The position numbers and the translations under genes are program-made. The notes below the pieces were generated by a model. That model had not been told where the DNA came from. It saw only the letters and a list, made by a program, of their open reading frames with translations, and searched no databases. This document shows positions 26,983 through 36,090 of a DNA stretch of 64,000 nucleotides, piece after piece. This DNA comes from a virus. The DNA is taken from IMG/VR virus record IMGVR_UViG_3300030060_002561, positions 18,726 to 82,725 of that record; one strand, 5' to 3'. The stretch's first letter is position 1. Each line of letters starts with the position of its first letter.

Positions 26983-29900
26983 TCACCTGAAATTCGCTTT
27001 GAGATAATAGACACTATCAGAAGGAACTCCATATTTCTTAGCAAGTGACTCCATAGAATCAAATTCATTGACAATGTTCTCAATCTCTACTGCTGAGATG
27101 TCTACATTGTAAGACTTCACTAGCGTATCTTGTGCCTTGGCTATATGTCCGAAGTCATCTAGATTGGATGTTCCATAGTAAATTGGCTTACCTAGCATCT
27201 TTCTTATCCCATCATGTGCGGCAAGAACCCTCATCTCTTCAATGCTCTTCGTAATGTTGAATCTCTCTCTGATTTCATTGAAGACCTGTAGTGCCTCTCT
27301 AAGTTCCGAGTCATCACTACCTCTTCCCTTTTCTCTCAAGTATCTACCCTTGTCACTACCAGTGCCACTCTTGGAACCCTTGCCAGAACCTCCGGCATTT
27401 CTCCTAACATGGTTAACAAATGAGATGAAGGGTGCGGCGGCTTTCCTTGGATTCTCCTTGTGTCTATCCTTCCATACTCTTGCAGGGGTATTCCAGAGAA
27501 GTATGTCCTCATAGCCATCGACATTGTTTCTCTTTGCCATATGGAAGAAGTACGAACCTAACTCTTCTTTCATTCTCTCCCCTAATGTCGATTTAGGACT
27601 TTGACCGAATACTCTAATCATTACATCCTTTTGTAAGTCTACTATTATACTCTTGAAGCCTTTCGCGTTTTCTGCGAAACTTGGTTCGGATAGGGTCTTC
27701 AAGACATCAGCGAAATCAATGATGTCTTCTCTATCAACGAACGTTCCATCTTCCTTCTCCTTCGCCATGACTGCGAACAGTCCATCATCTACCATTCCCT
27801 TCGTCAATGCACCAAACACACCCCCACTTGTTTGCTCACTAATGAATGAACTGTCATCATCGAAAGGCATGTACATTCCCTCAATGGGTATGACATAATA
27901 ATCAATGACTGCATCTAGCAAGTCATCGAATTCTCTTCTCACGGTTTGTATGTCGTTGAGATAGGATTCGTCATTGCTTCTGGCTGGGAAGATGGAGTCT
28001 ATTCCCATTGGGTCTGTAGTAATTGCTTGTTGACTGGTCTTCGTTCTAACGCTACTTGATGGCCCAGACCTTCTATCTCCCTTCTCCACGAACGATGCCA
28101 TGAGTTCCAAGAATTGGCTAATGTTCTTCTTGTTAGTTTCCAGTCTTCTAGGAGATACTGCTTCTATGATTCTGAACAGAGCCTTGCCCTTTGATTCCCT
28201 GCTCTTTCCTAGTATTATTTCTTCTAGGGTAGCAGATAGTGGAAGGTAGTATATCTGTCTAGTATCTCCTTGTGTAGCGACCTTGGAAAGAGACTCTATC
28301 CAATCGGTAATCCTTTCATCGTAATCCAAGTCCAAACCGAAGATGTTGGTTTCCAATCCTATCTTGAGTTTGTTTAGTTCGCGCTCTAAGATGGCGGTGT
28401 TCTTGAACGCGCTACCATCCTTGGAGAATGCATATGCGAATAATGGGTCAACATCTTCTGCCAATGCGTCAAAGTCAAACTTTTCTTTGGCTTCTATCAA
28501 CTCATCTATTTCTCTAACTGTTTCCCCTATACTCTCAAGGTATCTTGCTTTCTCAGACTGTCTTGCCAACCTGTACTGTGCGCCCGCGTCTTCGATAGGT
28601 CTTTTGCCGTCAGTACCTATCTCGGTTCTTGCTGATGCAGAAGTAGTCTCATCTTCTCCTTGTCCTCTCTGAGTCACAGTAGTTCTTGTTTCATCTCTCT
28701 CTACCGCACCTATTTCCAGAAGTCTCTCTCGTAGAGTCTCCATGTCCAACTCGGTCTTTGACCCTGTATCTACTAGATTCATCTCTCGTAGGAATGTATC
28801 GAAGAGAGTCCTCACCTTATCAGATGAATCTTTAGCGGCGGCTTGCATAGGTGATGCCTTGAATGGCAAGACGTAATTCATACCATCATCATATGCAGAT
28901 TCAAATTTAGCATCAAACTCAAGGTACTCATCTATCAGTTCACTCAGAGGCTCATTCAGATTCTCCCCTTCGCCAATGAGGATATCCTTGTGCTTGAGGA
29001 AAGCCTTTCTCAAATCATCATACTTGGTTTGAAGATTCTTGAAGTCCTTGGTGGCTACTCCTTCCCAATACTTGTAAATCTCATCTCTGCTCTCAAGGTC
29101 TGCTAGGTTCAAGTCACCAATGAGATATTCACCAGATATACTTGCTCTGGTAATTTTGATATCTGCTTCCTCATCCTCTTCTATGAATTGTCTAATCTGA
29201 TTTGTCAGGGGTTCCAACTGAGATGAAGTCTGGTCTTCCATAACTCGTAGATGTTGCCTTGCCTGTGTCTTGTCCTCTGGTCTGTATACAAAACCACTAG
29301 CATCCCTCTCACCTTGCATTACCTGCTTTCTTTCTGAAACGCTCATTGGTTTGCTAGAAACCAAATTGATGAACCTACCAAGAACTCTTGTGACTGCTTG
29401 TACATCTCCCTCAAATGAACTTGTCAAATCTCCTGCCTTCATTCCCTTTTCGCCAGATAACTGAGTAACTGCATATCTCAGTTGTTCTTCAAAGAGGCTC
29501 TTACCAATATTCGTTCCACGTAAGGTAGTTTTCAAAAGTGGCCTAATCGCATCTTTGAAGTCATCGAACAAAAGTCCCTTTGATTGTATATCTCTCACAG
29601 TTTCTCCAATATGTGGCTGAACGGTGTAATCCCCATCAACAGAGAGAATCAGTTTGCTCTCATCCTTCTTCGTGGAAGTAAAGCCATTGCTATCATCTAT
29701 AAGATATCTGTAAAGTAGGTCTTTTTCCCTCTTATATTCCCTTTTCTTATTCTCCATGAGAACATCTAGTTCACCGTCTATCTGTTCACCAATCTGGGCT
29801 TGGAATACTGAATCTAGATTGTCACCAGTCAACTCTTGTCCTTTTGGCAAATCTTGCTTGATGTTCCTAGGATTATACTTGCTACCGCCTTCCAGATACT

Positions 29901-29988
29901 CCTTCCCTATCTGAGCGAGATAAAAATCCTCAATTTCATCCATTGAGGACTTCAACCACATAGCAAACTCTGATTCATCAACCGTCAT
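26983..29988 (-). CDS. very large late protein, about 1000 aa, unknown
   Basis: I choose the ATG at 29988, which follows GCAGGTGG and overlaps the preceding stop codon; an in-frame start 24 bases earlier has no such site. The product has about 1,001 residues, begins MTVDESEFAMWLKSS, and is acidic and mostly helical throughout. A Gly/Ser/Lys-rich linker (GSGKGSKSGTGS) occurs near residue 885. The last 80 residues, with VNEFDSMESLAKKYGVPSDSV, resemble a helix-turn-helix. No enzyme motif was found. Its size and position next to terminase suggest an internal or injected virion protein. Confidence 0.65.
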   Translation of the reverse strand: MTVDESEFAMWLKSSMDEIEDFYLAQIGKEYLEGGSKYNPRNIKQDLPKGQELTGDNLDSVFQAQIGEQIDGELDVLMENKKREYKREKDLLYRYLIDDSNGFTSTKKDESKLILSVDGDYTVQPHIGETVRDIQSKGLLFDDFKDAIRPLLKTTLRGTNIGKSLFEEQLRYAVTQLSGEKGMKAGDLTSSFEGDVQAVTRVLGRFINLVSSKPMSVSERKQVMQGERDASGFVYRPEDKTQARQHLRVMEDQTSSQLEPLTNQIRQFIEEDEEADIKITRASISGEYLIGDLNLADLESRDEIYKYWEGVATKDFKNLQTKYDDLRKAFLKHKDILIGEGENLNEPLSELIDEYLEFDAKFESAYDDGMNYVLPFKASPMQAAAKDSSDKVRTLFDTFLREMNLVDTGSKTELDMETLRERLLEIGAVERDETRTTVTQRGQGEDETTSASARTEIGTDGKRPIEDAGAQYRLARQSEKARYLESIGETVREIDELIEAKEKFDFDALAEDVDPLFAYAFSKDGSAFKNTAILERELNKLKIGLETNIFGLDLDYDERITDWIESLSKVATQGDTRQIYYLPLSATLEEIILGKSRESKGKALFRIIEAVSPRRLETNKKNISQFLELMASFVEKGDRRSGPSSSVRTKTSQQAITTDPMGIDSIFPARSNDESYLNDIQTVRREFDDLLDAVIDYYVIPIEGMYMPFDDDSSFISEQTSGGVFGALTKGMVDDGLFAVMAKEKEDGTFVDREDIIDFADVLKTLSEPSFAENAKGFKSIIVDLQKDVMIRVFGQSPKSTLGERMKEELGSYFFHMAKRNNVDGYEDILLWNTPARVWKDRHKENPRKAAAPFISFVNHVRRNAGGSGKGSKSGTGSDKGRYLREKGRGSDDSELREALQVFNEIRERFNITKSIEEMRVLAAHDGIRKMLGKPIYYGTSNLDDFGHIAKAQDTLVKSYNVDISAVEIENIVNEFDSMESLAKKYGVPSDSVYYLKANFR

Positions 29989-31889
29989 ACTGCCACCTGC
30001 GTCTTCAGCCAACTAGCCATGTTAAATTGTCCTTTTGTTGGATATTTTTGTGGATTTGCCAAAATTCTATTCATCTTTATGCGAAGCATTTCTAAAAATT
30101 TGCTTCTGATGGTCGAATACTTGCTACTTAATGCAGTCTCAAGTGCTTCCTTCTTCTCTTCCACTTCTTTCCTGTTCTGTTCGATGATTTCCGCATTGGT
30201 ATCTTCATCATCACCTTCGTCTGCTACGAATTGCAAGAATCCAAAGTAATCCTTAGCGGCTTGCTCGACTTCCTTGCTTTGTAGGGTTGCCTTCTCCAAA
30301 GTAGATAGAACTACGATAATCTTACCAAGACTCAGACTCGTTGGGTCACTCTCCTTGATATTCCTCTTTATCTTCTTCCAGTACCTAGTTGGAACCGTGG
30401 TTGTTCCCTCAAAAGTTCTTGCGCCCCTTGAACCAGTCTTATCTAGTAAGTTCAATGCCTCTTGAGCCATTTTTTCTCTCTGAGACTCGACTGATTCAGA
30501 AAAAAGAGCAGAAATTGCGTCTTTGTCTTCTTCGATGGTGTTTGCTTCTGGATTTAGAACGTATCTTCCGCCCTCTCCGCTTTTTTCCATCTTTTTCAGT
30601 GCTTTTTGCATTGGAGAAAGGAACTCAAACACCTCATCTCTCGATTTACCTTCCAAAACATGTGAAAATTCAGAATTTTTCAATTTTCGCAGGGAAGAAC
30701 GGCTAATGGACTCGGTATCTATCTCACTTTCATCTAAAATCAGTGCTTCGTAGTCATTTTCTGGTATCGAGAACCTCTGAGACTCGACCATTGCTTTGAA
30801 TTCATTCAAACGAGGCGTATTTTTACTCAATTGCTGTAAAAACTTCTTTTTATCGGTGATATTTTCTCCGAAGAGCCTTGCAAGAGCCGAAAGTCCCTCT
30901 CCTTCTGGGTTGTTCTCATATTCTCTCTTCAAATTGGCAAAAACATTGTTCTCTGCCCTACTTTTCCTACCGATATTGTCAATATTACCTAGTTGCTCAT
31001 TCTCTAGGATGTAAATCATACCCGGAGACAGGATTTTGTCTCTAATGAATATGTCATTGAAGAAATCATCCTTACCTGCTAATGACAACCCCTTCCTAAA
31101 TGGCAAAAACTCAGTTCTACCTGCAAATTTGGAACTTCTACCAGAAGAGCCTACCTTGTTGCCTACTTCCTCCAAGTATCGTACTGCGAACTGTCCTGTG
31201 ATGTCACCAACCTGCTGACTCTCTGCTTGCATCGCTTCTGAGAAACCCGCTTTCTCAAACAGGGCAGTTATTTCCTCGTTCGCTAGTTCCTCTACCTTAT
31301 CCAACAGTTCGTCATTCTTGTTCTCCCATGCTCTTAGGTCTTTCAAGAATCGGTGATACTTTTGTTGTCCAGTATCTAGTTTCTCTTCAAGTGCTTGCTT
31401 CATTCTATCTACAAGAGGTTGAGTGTCTCCATTGACGAACTTCCTAGCAAGTTGGGATACCTCTGGAGATATCGTTCTACCACCACTAGTTAGACTCTTT
31501 ATCGCATCCATCGCCTGTTTGTAGTTGGCTCTCCACTCATCATCCATCAGCATATCTTCATCGTTATACTCTAAGAATTCCTCATCGCTCATGTCGTTGA
31601 ACTTGCTCATCTCTCCTACCAAGACTCTCTTTACAGAACGAAGGTCAAGCATCCTGTCCTTTATTGCTTGAATGAATTGTGCATCATCTAGTAACTTGAC
31701 ATCACGCTTTTCCTTTGGGTCTTCTTGTGGCCCATATCTGAAAGACCTACGTTCAAGGCCACTAAGCACACTGAAGATTTTGGCTTTCGTGGAACTCTTT
31801 CTCCAACTGTTAACTGATTTGGCAGGGTCAACCTTCTTGGGGGTTTTCTCAGATTCTATATCTGCCCTAAGTAGGTCTTGCCATGACAT
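29985..31889 (-). CDS. large late protein with MSWQDLLR tag, unknown
   Basis: A 634-residue, Lys/Glu/Ser-rich, mostly helical protein beginning MSWQDLLRADIESEK. It overlaps the next gene by 4 bases. The middle contains acidic stretches such as EALILDESEIDTES, and the C terminus is basic with RSKFLEMLRIKMNRIL. No catalytic motif was recognised. Together with the 1001-residue neighbour it probably makes up internal head or injection proteins. Confidence 0.65.
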   Translation of the reverse strand: MSWQDLLRADIESEKTPKKVDPAKSVNSWRKSSTKAKIFSVLSGLERRSFRYGPQEDPKEKRDVKLLDDAQFIQAIKDRMLDLRSVKRVLVGEMSKFNDMSDEEFLEYNDEDMLMDDEWRANYKQAMDAIKSLTSGGRTISPEVSQLARKFVNGDTQPLVDRMKQALEEKLDTGQQKYHRFLKDLRAWENKNDELLDKVEELANEEITALFEKAGFSEAMQAESQQVGDITGQFAVRYLEEVGNKVGSSGRSSKFAGRTEFLPFRKGLSLAGKDDFFNDIFIRDKILSPGMIYILENEQLGNIDNIGRKSRAENNVFANLKREYENNPEGEGLSALARLFGENITDKKKFLQQLSKNTPRLNEFKAMVESQRFSIPENDYEALILDESEIDTESISRSSLRKLKNSEFSHVLEGKSRDEVFEFLSPMQKALKKMEKSGEGGRYVLNPEANTIEEDKDAISALFSESVESQREKMAQEALNLLDKTGSRGARTFEGTTTVPTRYWKKIKRNIKESDPTSLSLGKIIVVLSTLEKATLQSKEVEQAAKDYFGFLQFVADEGDDEDTNAEIIEQNRKEVEEKKEALETALSSKYSTIRSKFLEMLRIKMNRILANPQKYPTKGQFNMASWLKTQVAV

Positions 31890-31891
31890 AT

Positions 31892-32188
31892 CTATTCCTG
31901 CCTTGACTTCTTATTCCTTTCTTTTATTCTAGCCAGAAGTTCCGCTTCATTCTCTTTGGTTCTCTTGGCGGCTTCTTCATCTTGACCTGTAGATGGCGTT
32001 GTAGATACTCTCTCCTGTGGTGTCTTAGACTCCCCCATGACATGTCTCACGTATTGTTGAATTTCATCCTCAGTTAACGGTTCTGGTCGCACAGCAATCC
32101 CTAATCTCTTTGCATCTTCCCTAAAGTTACCACTAGGTACGAAATCCTTTGGCAATTCTTTTTTCTTTATCACTTCTTTCCATTTCAT
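31892..32188 (-). CDS. small late protein with MKWKEVIKK tag
   Basis: A 98-residue, charged protein beginning MKWKEVIKKKELPKDF, a variant of the late-protein tag. It has a short strand region (GIAVRPEPLTEDEI) and a long basic helix at the C terminus. It ends two bases before the start of the next gene. Function unknown. Confidence 0.55.
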   Translation of the reverse strand: MKWKEVIKKKELPKDFVPSGNFREDAKRLGIAVRPEPLTEDEIQQYVRHVMGESKTPQERVSTTPSTGQDEEAAKRTKENEAELLARIKERNKKSRQE

Positions 32189-32243
32189 CTGTATATCTCT
32201 CCTTGGTTATACCATGTCTCAAAATCTATCTTAGTTGTAAATA

Positions 32244-32600
32244 TCATTCTATGTACTCACCTTTGACTTTCTCATATACTCTACGAACCTCTTCCTCATT
32301 CTCATACTCACCGTTAGGATACATAGTTACGGGGTTAATAGCGTAATCTGCTACTTCTTCGTCTGACATCGTTCTCCACGTATCTTCTATCTCCTTGGCA
32401 TCCTTAACAGGGTCCAATTTTTCCATATACTCTATGAATTCATAGAATTCCTTTGCCTCTTCTGCTCTACTACCGTCTTCAACAGGACTTTCATACCTTC
32501 TAGCAAACACATACAAGTCGTATATGAAAGCCTTGTATATCTCTCTGAGCATTTCATTTAGTGAAATTTCCTCCGCTTTCAGAATATCTTTCCAACTCAT
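32244..32600 (-). CDS. small acidic late protein with MSWKDILK tag
   Basis: A 118-residue, acidic, Tyr-rich helical protein beginning MSWKDILKAEE. It overlaps the upstream zinc-finger gene by 4 bases. Between its stop and the next gene there is a 55-base gap with no clear structure. Family unknown. Confidence 0.6.
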   Translation of the reverse strand: MSWKDILKAEEISLNEMLREIYKAFIYDLYVFARRYESPVEDGSRAEEAKEFYEFIEYMEKLDPVKDAKEIEDTWRTMSDEEVADYAINPVTMYPNGEYENEEEVRRVYEKVKGEYIE

Positions 32601-33253
32601 TGTAACTTATCCTCCATCTGCTTCCTCACATCCAACCATACATCTGGATGGTTCTGTGCTAGAACCTCCTTGATTACTTGCATCTGGTGAACGATAACTG
32701 TGTCTTGCCTCTTGTGAACCAACTTGCCCTTGAACTCCATGAGGTACTTGAGGCTCTCACGAATCTCCTTTGCCAACTTGGTTAGAGAGTCAATGTACTT
32801 CGGGTCAAGTGCATCCTGTGCGAACAACTCATCCACCTTGGCCTCAAGCCTGTTGATGTTGTTGCTTAGAGTATCTATCTCATTGACTTCCTTCTGTGCA
32901 ATTAGGTTCGCCGCAGATTGTTGTACCAATGGTTGTAGGTGATGTGTCATGTGCCTGAACACTTGGTCGTCTGTGCAACCTAGGAAATCAGCAACCTCAG
33001 ACGGTGATATTTCGCCAGAGTGAATTCTCGTTTCCAACTCAGAGCGACTCTCGGAAGTGCATAGTACACACTTTGGATTCGCAGACTTGGTGTATCCTGT
33101 CATGTGGTTCCTCTGGTGTTTGGCAGATGTCCCACTAGGCCAGTTCTCCAATCTATCTAACTCATCAGCAGTAATTACCATGTCATCTAGGTCTGCCTCA
33201 AGTTGGTCACGATTCTCATGTTGGCAGAGTTGACATCGCTTTCTGGTAATCAT
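32597..33253 (-). CDS. putative terminase small subunit with tandem CCHH zinc fingers
   Basis: A 218-residue protein with two similar N-terminal units. Each has a Cys pair followed 35 residues later by a His pair: C7-C10 with H46-H50, and C62-C65 with H101-H104 or H105. Each could bind one zinc, and the second has a helix-turn-helix-like middle (SPSEVADFLGCTDDQVFRH). The rest is helical (NNINRLEAKVDELFAQ, then DSLTKLAKEIRESLKYL), suiting an oligomer. DNA-binding N terminus plus oligomerising helices, located upstream of terminase in the late operon, suggest a small terminase. This is a structural inference. Confidence 0.45.
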   Translation of the reverse strand: MITRKRCQLCQHENRDQLEADLDDMVITADELDRLENWPSGTSAKHQRNHMTGYTKSANPKCVLCTSESRSELETRIHSGEISPSEVADFLGCTDDQVFRHMTHHLQPLVQQSAANLIAQKEVNEIDTLSNNINRLEAKVDELFAQDALDPKYIDSLTKLAKEIRESLKYLMEFKGKLVHKRQDTVIVHQMQVIKEVLAQNHPDVWLDVRKQMEDKLQ

Positions 33254-33257
33254 GTAA

Positions 33258-34490
33258 TCACTCTGTCTTCAATGTATTGAACCACTCACTCTTGTTCATG
33301 CTAGTTTCCATTTCGTCATCGGCTTCCTCTTCTGGGTCAACCGTGAATTCCTTTCCTCTTGTTCTGGGTTCTCCAGTCTCTGGGTCTGGTGGCCCTTGTG
33401 ACATGTTAGGTGCAGGTGCGGGTGTCTGTGGAATCATTGGCATTCCTATTCCCATTGAAGCAGGGTCCATTCCAGACATGTCCATTGGAGGTGGCGCACC
33501 CGGAGGTTCTGCTAGTGGTGGAACAGGCGGTTGCTTGTTCACTCGGTAGTGGTCGTTCTCTTGGTCTGGGTCTACTCCTTTTCTCATTTCTTGTTCCTCC
33601 GTGTTAGATGGATTATATCTATCTCCGTACATTAATCGGCTAAACCAATTACTTGCGGCAGATGACTTTCTTCCTCTCTTTGTTGGCATGGGAAGTGCCT
33701 TACCTGTCTTTAGGTCGTTAATTCCTCCACTATACAGGTTCTCTATTTGATTCTCAATGGCTCTAATCTGACCATCGCTTAAGCCTTCCAATTTGTCTGG
33801 GTTGCTTAGTGTAGCCTCTAATTCTTGAATCTGTGATATAACTTTCTCATCTTCAGCAGTTATGTTCATCTTATCCTTGTCTTTCTTAGAACCGTCTGGA
33901 TTGATGTTTCTAGTTAGGAAACTCCTTGCTCTAGCATCCGTAGCATAATCTCCCATCTCTGATTGTATCCTAGATTGTTTAGCCTGATTTTCTTCGCTGA
34001 GTTGTTGACCACTTGCTAATCTAGTCGCAGGGTCTGCTACTCTCTGTCCTATCGCACTAGCATATCTTGCCGCCTGTTCTCTCCCCGGTTTAGTAATCCT
34101 ATCTGCCGCACCGCCAGTTACTGTGTTTACTGTCGAAGCAATATTACTAGGGCGCATAGCATCCATGGCACTCCCGATTGCTGGAATTACCTTGCCGGGT
34201 AAACTTGCGACATTTGATACTGTTTGCATGTTTGGTAGTGAAGGTTCACCTAGTAACCGAGAGGCTTGTTGTCCTATCTTGGCCTTAGCACCTTCCATTA
34301 ATTTACGTTTATTAGCCGCTTCAATCTCTTTCTGTCTTGCTAGTTCTACTTGTTTCTTTTGTTTCGCGGCCTCGGCTTTTGCTCTAGCCGCTTCTGTCTG
34401 GGCTTGTTGTTGTGCAAAGAACGCGAAGTTGTCATCTTGCATTTTACCTCGTTCCTCATCAGTTTGCTTTAACACAGCCGTCCAACTCAT
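33258..34490 (-). CDS. late protein tagged at both ends, unknown
   Basis: A 410-residue protein beginning MSWTAVLKQTDEER and ending KSEWFNTLKTE, so a Trp-containing tag occurs at both termini. Residues 25-75 are an Ala/Lys/Gln-rich helix, residues 85-230 are Ala/Ser/Gly-rich, and residues 310-390 are a Pro/Met/Gly-rich low-complexity stretch. It looks flexible and multivalent, as expected of an assembly adaptor or internal protein. No enzyme motif was seen. Confidence 0.6.
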   Translation of the reverse strand: MSWTAVLKQTDEERGKMQDDNFAFFAQQQAQTEAARAKAEAAKQKKQVELARQKEIEAANKRKLMEGAKAKIGQQASRLLGEPSLPNMQTVSNVASLPGKVIPAIGSAMDAMRPSNIASTVNTVTGGAADRITKPGREQAARYASAIGQRVADPATRLASGQQLSEENQAKQSRIQSEMGDYATDARARSFLTRNINPDGSKKDKDKMNITAEDEKVISQIQELEATLSNPDKLEGLSDGQIRAIENQIENLYSGGINDLKTGKALPMPTKRGRKSSAASNWFSRLMYGDRYNPSNTEEQEMRKGVDPDQENDHYRVNKQPPVPPLAEPPGAPPPMDMSGMDPASMGIGMPMIPQTPAPAPNMSQGPPDPETGEPRTRGKEFTVDPEEEADDEMETSMNKSEWFNTLKTE

Positions 34491-34573
34491 TTTCTACCAC
34501 CGCCACCACAGTATGGACATACGGTGATTGCAAGATTCTCTCTTGATATCTTCATATCACAGCAAGTTAACAT
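34487..34573 (-). CDS. 28-residue zinc-knuckle-like peptide
   Basis: A mini-gene overlapping the stop of the gene upstream and, by ATGA, the start of the gene downstream. The product has two adjacent Cys near the N terminus and CPYCGGGG near the C terminus, enough for one zinc site. The tight overlaps with both neighbours support translation. Function unknown. Confidence 0.4.
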   Translation of the reverse strand: MLTCCDMKISRENLAITVCPYCGGGGRK

Positions 34574-35913
34574 TTGAGAATTTCCTCCCATGACTTCTTC
34601 ATGTTCTTCTCCCCATCCTTCTTCTGCTTGTATTCCTCTGCTCTCTGTCGAGATGCTTGTTGCGCTCTCTCCTGCTTCAAGGATACGAACAGGTATAGCG
34701 TGTCTGCACCTGTACCTAGTTTCGGCAAGTCGTTATCTAGAACCAGATTCGCCTTCTTCATGAAATGGAACATCAGTCTGTTGACCTGCTTCCTAGCAGG
34801 GAATGATATCCAGATAAAATCTAATTCTATGTTCTCCCTCAGACCTGCTAGTTCTTGCGCTTCGTCACTCTCACCATCTGTGGGTATGGGGTTTCTCTCA
34901 AACTCGCTTGCTACCTCAGACCAGTTCAAGGTTCCAGACCTGCGAACGTACTTGCTCTGTCTCTTCTGGGATTTGATGTCGTCAATTATCTCGTTGGCTA
35001 TGTCCTCTACGCCATCTAGTTTGACTGCTTTCTGCCAACTGCCCTTACCTGCCGTTGACTGAATCTTGATTCTGTTCTGCTTGGGTATTCCACCACCCGC
35101 ACCTGTTGACTTGCCCCATGACTCCCTTAGTTCCTTGACAATTGTATACAGGCTTTCACTCTTGAATTCACCAGTACCATCACCATACATGGCTTGCCAC
35201 ATAGGAGGCTTTGCTTGCCCTTTGGTGGGTTTGTACCAATCTTCTGGCGCGGCCTTTCCCCAATTTCTTCCCTCAAACTGGTCACCAAGAGCATCTGCCC
35301 TCGTATCTATCCTATCCACATACTCCGGGGTAACGTAGTGTCCGTAAACTGGCTCGGTGTCTATGGTAATTCCAGCATCATTGAAATCTGTGGGATTACT
35401 GAACATCACGTTCTGTGGATTGAGATTGCTTTCTGACCTATCTACCTCTTTCATCAATGCTTCCAGTTTCTTCAGCGCGGTAAGGTTCTGTCCGGGCAGA
35501 CTCTTACCCGGTTTTGACAGTTTATCCAGAACATCGAGCATGGCACTACCGCTTCTCTCACCAGTACCTTGGGGGCCGCCTCCCTTCGTTCTACCTGTGA
35601 TTCCATGAGCCTCTATTATCTTCAGGAGATTGTCTCCACTTGCTACGAATAACTTGTCACCGGAGAGACTCTTTGCGGCATTCTTCCACTTCTTCAACCG
35701 CTTGGCTAAATCGTTCAATCCGCCGGGTAGCGGAACCATCACTATTTGCCCGCTTGCATCAGTTATGGGGATTAACTCAGCCTTCCTTATCTCGCCGTTT
35801 CCTGCGCTTCTTTTTCTTGTTCGCAATTGAGTAGCCCCCCGTTTTATTGTTGAATAATGCACTTGTTCCAGAAGAGGTGCTTGTGACAGCACCCGCCATT
35901 CTGAGTATGTCAA
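34567..35913 (-). CDS. late protein with C-terminal SWEEILK tag; start uncertain
   Basis: The open frame runs 448 codons from a TTG at 35913. The first 50 residues overlap another gene in a different frame (35777-35959) and have unusual composition, so the true start may be the ATG at 35739. Alternatively, the N terminus may come from the 35777-35959 frame through a +1 shift. The body has a basic helical region (LAKRLKKWKNAAKSL), a central mixed part and a Gln/Arg/Lys-rich C-terminal helix ending KKSWEEILKC. That end is the same motif that other late proteins carry at the N terminus. Function unknown. Confidence 0.6.
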   Translation of the reverse strand: MTYSEWRVLSQAPLLEQVHYSTIKRGATQLRTRKRSAGNGEIRKAELIPITDASGQIVMVPLPGGLNDLAKRLKKWKNAAKSLSGDKLFVASGDNLLKIIEAHGITGRTKGGGPQGTGERSGSAMLDVLDKLSKPGKSLPGQNLTALKKLEALMKEVDRSESNLNPQNVMFSNPTDFNDAGITIDTEPVYGHYVTPEYVDRIDTRADALGDQFEGRNWGKAAPEDWYKPTKGQAKPPMWQAMYGDGTGEFKSESLYTIVKELRESWGKSTGAGGGIPKQNRIKIQSTAGKGSWQKAVKLDGVEDIANEIIDDIKSQKRQSKYVRRSGTLNWSEVASEFERNPIPTDGESDEAQELAGLRENIELDFIWISFPARKQVNRLMFHFMKKANLVLDNDLPKLGTGADTLYLFVSLKQERAQQASRQRAEEYKQKKDGEKNMKKSWEEILKC

Positions 35914-35959
35914 ACCATGCCTCGTTATTCATTCTTGTCTTTGAGGGTGCTTTTGACAT
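35777..35959 (-). CDS. small late protein with internal AWFDILR tag
   Basis: Translation probably starts at the ATG at 35959, which follows AGGTGATAAG; an in-frame start 27 bases earlier lacks a site. The 60-residue product begins MSKAPSKTR, carries NNEAWFDILRMAG a few residues in, continues through a Ser/Thr/Gly stretch, and ends in a run of Lys and Arg. It overlaps the next gene by over 130 bases in another frame, which is unusual in this compact operon. Confidence 0.5.
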   Translation of the reverse strand: MSKAPSKTRMNNEAWFDILRMAGAVTSTSSGTSALFNNKTGGYSIANKKKKRRKRRDKEG

Positions 35960-36090
35960 CTTATCACCTGTTAGTTGGTAGAGCAAACAAAGATTCTCAA
36001 AAATTGGGCCGTAATTTTTGTGCCACTAGCGAAATTTTACCTTCCTACCTTGCCCCATTCCCAAGATAAGGTTCACCTTCTAGGTAGAAA

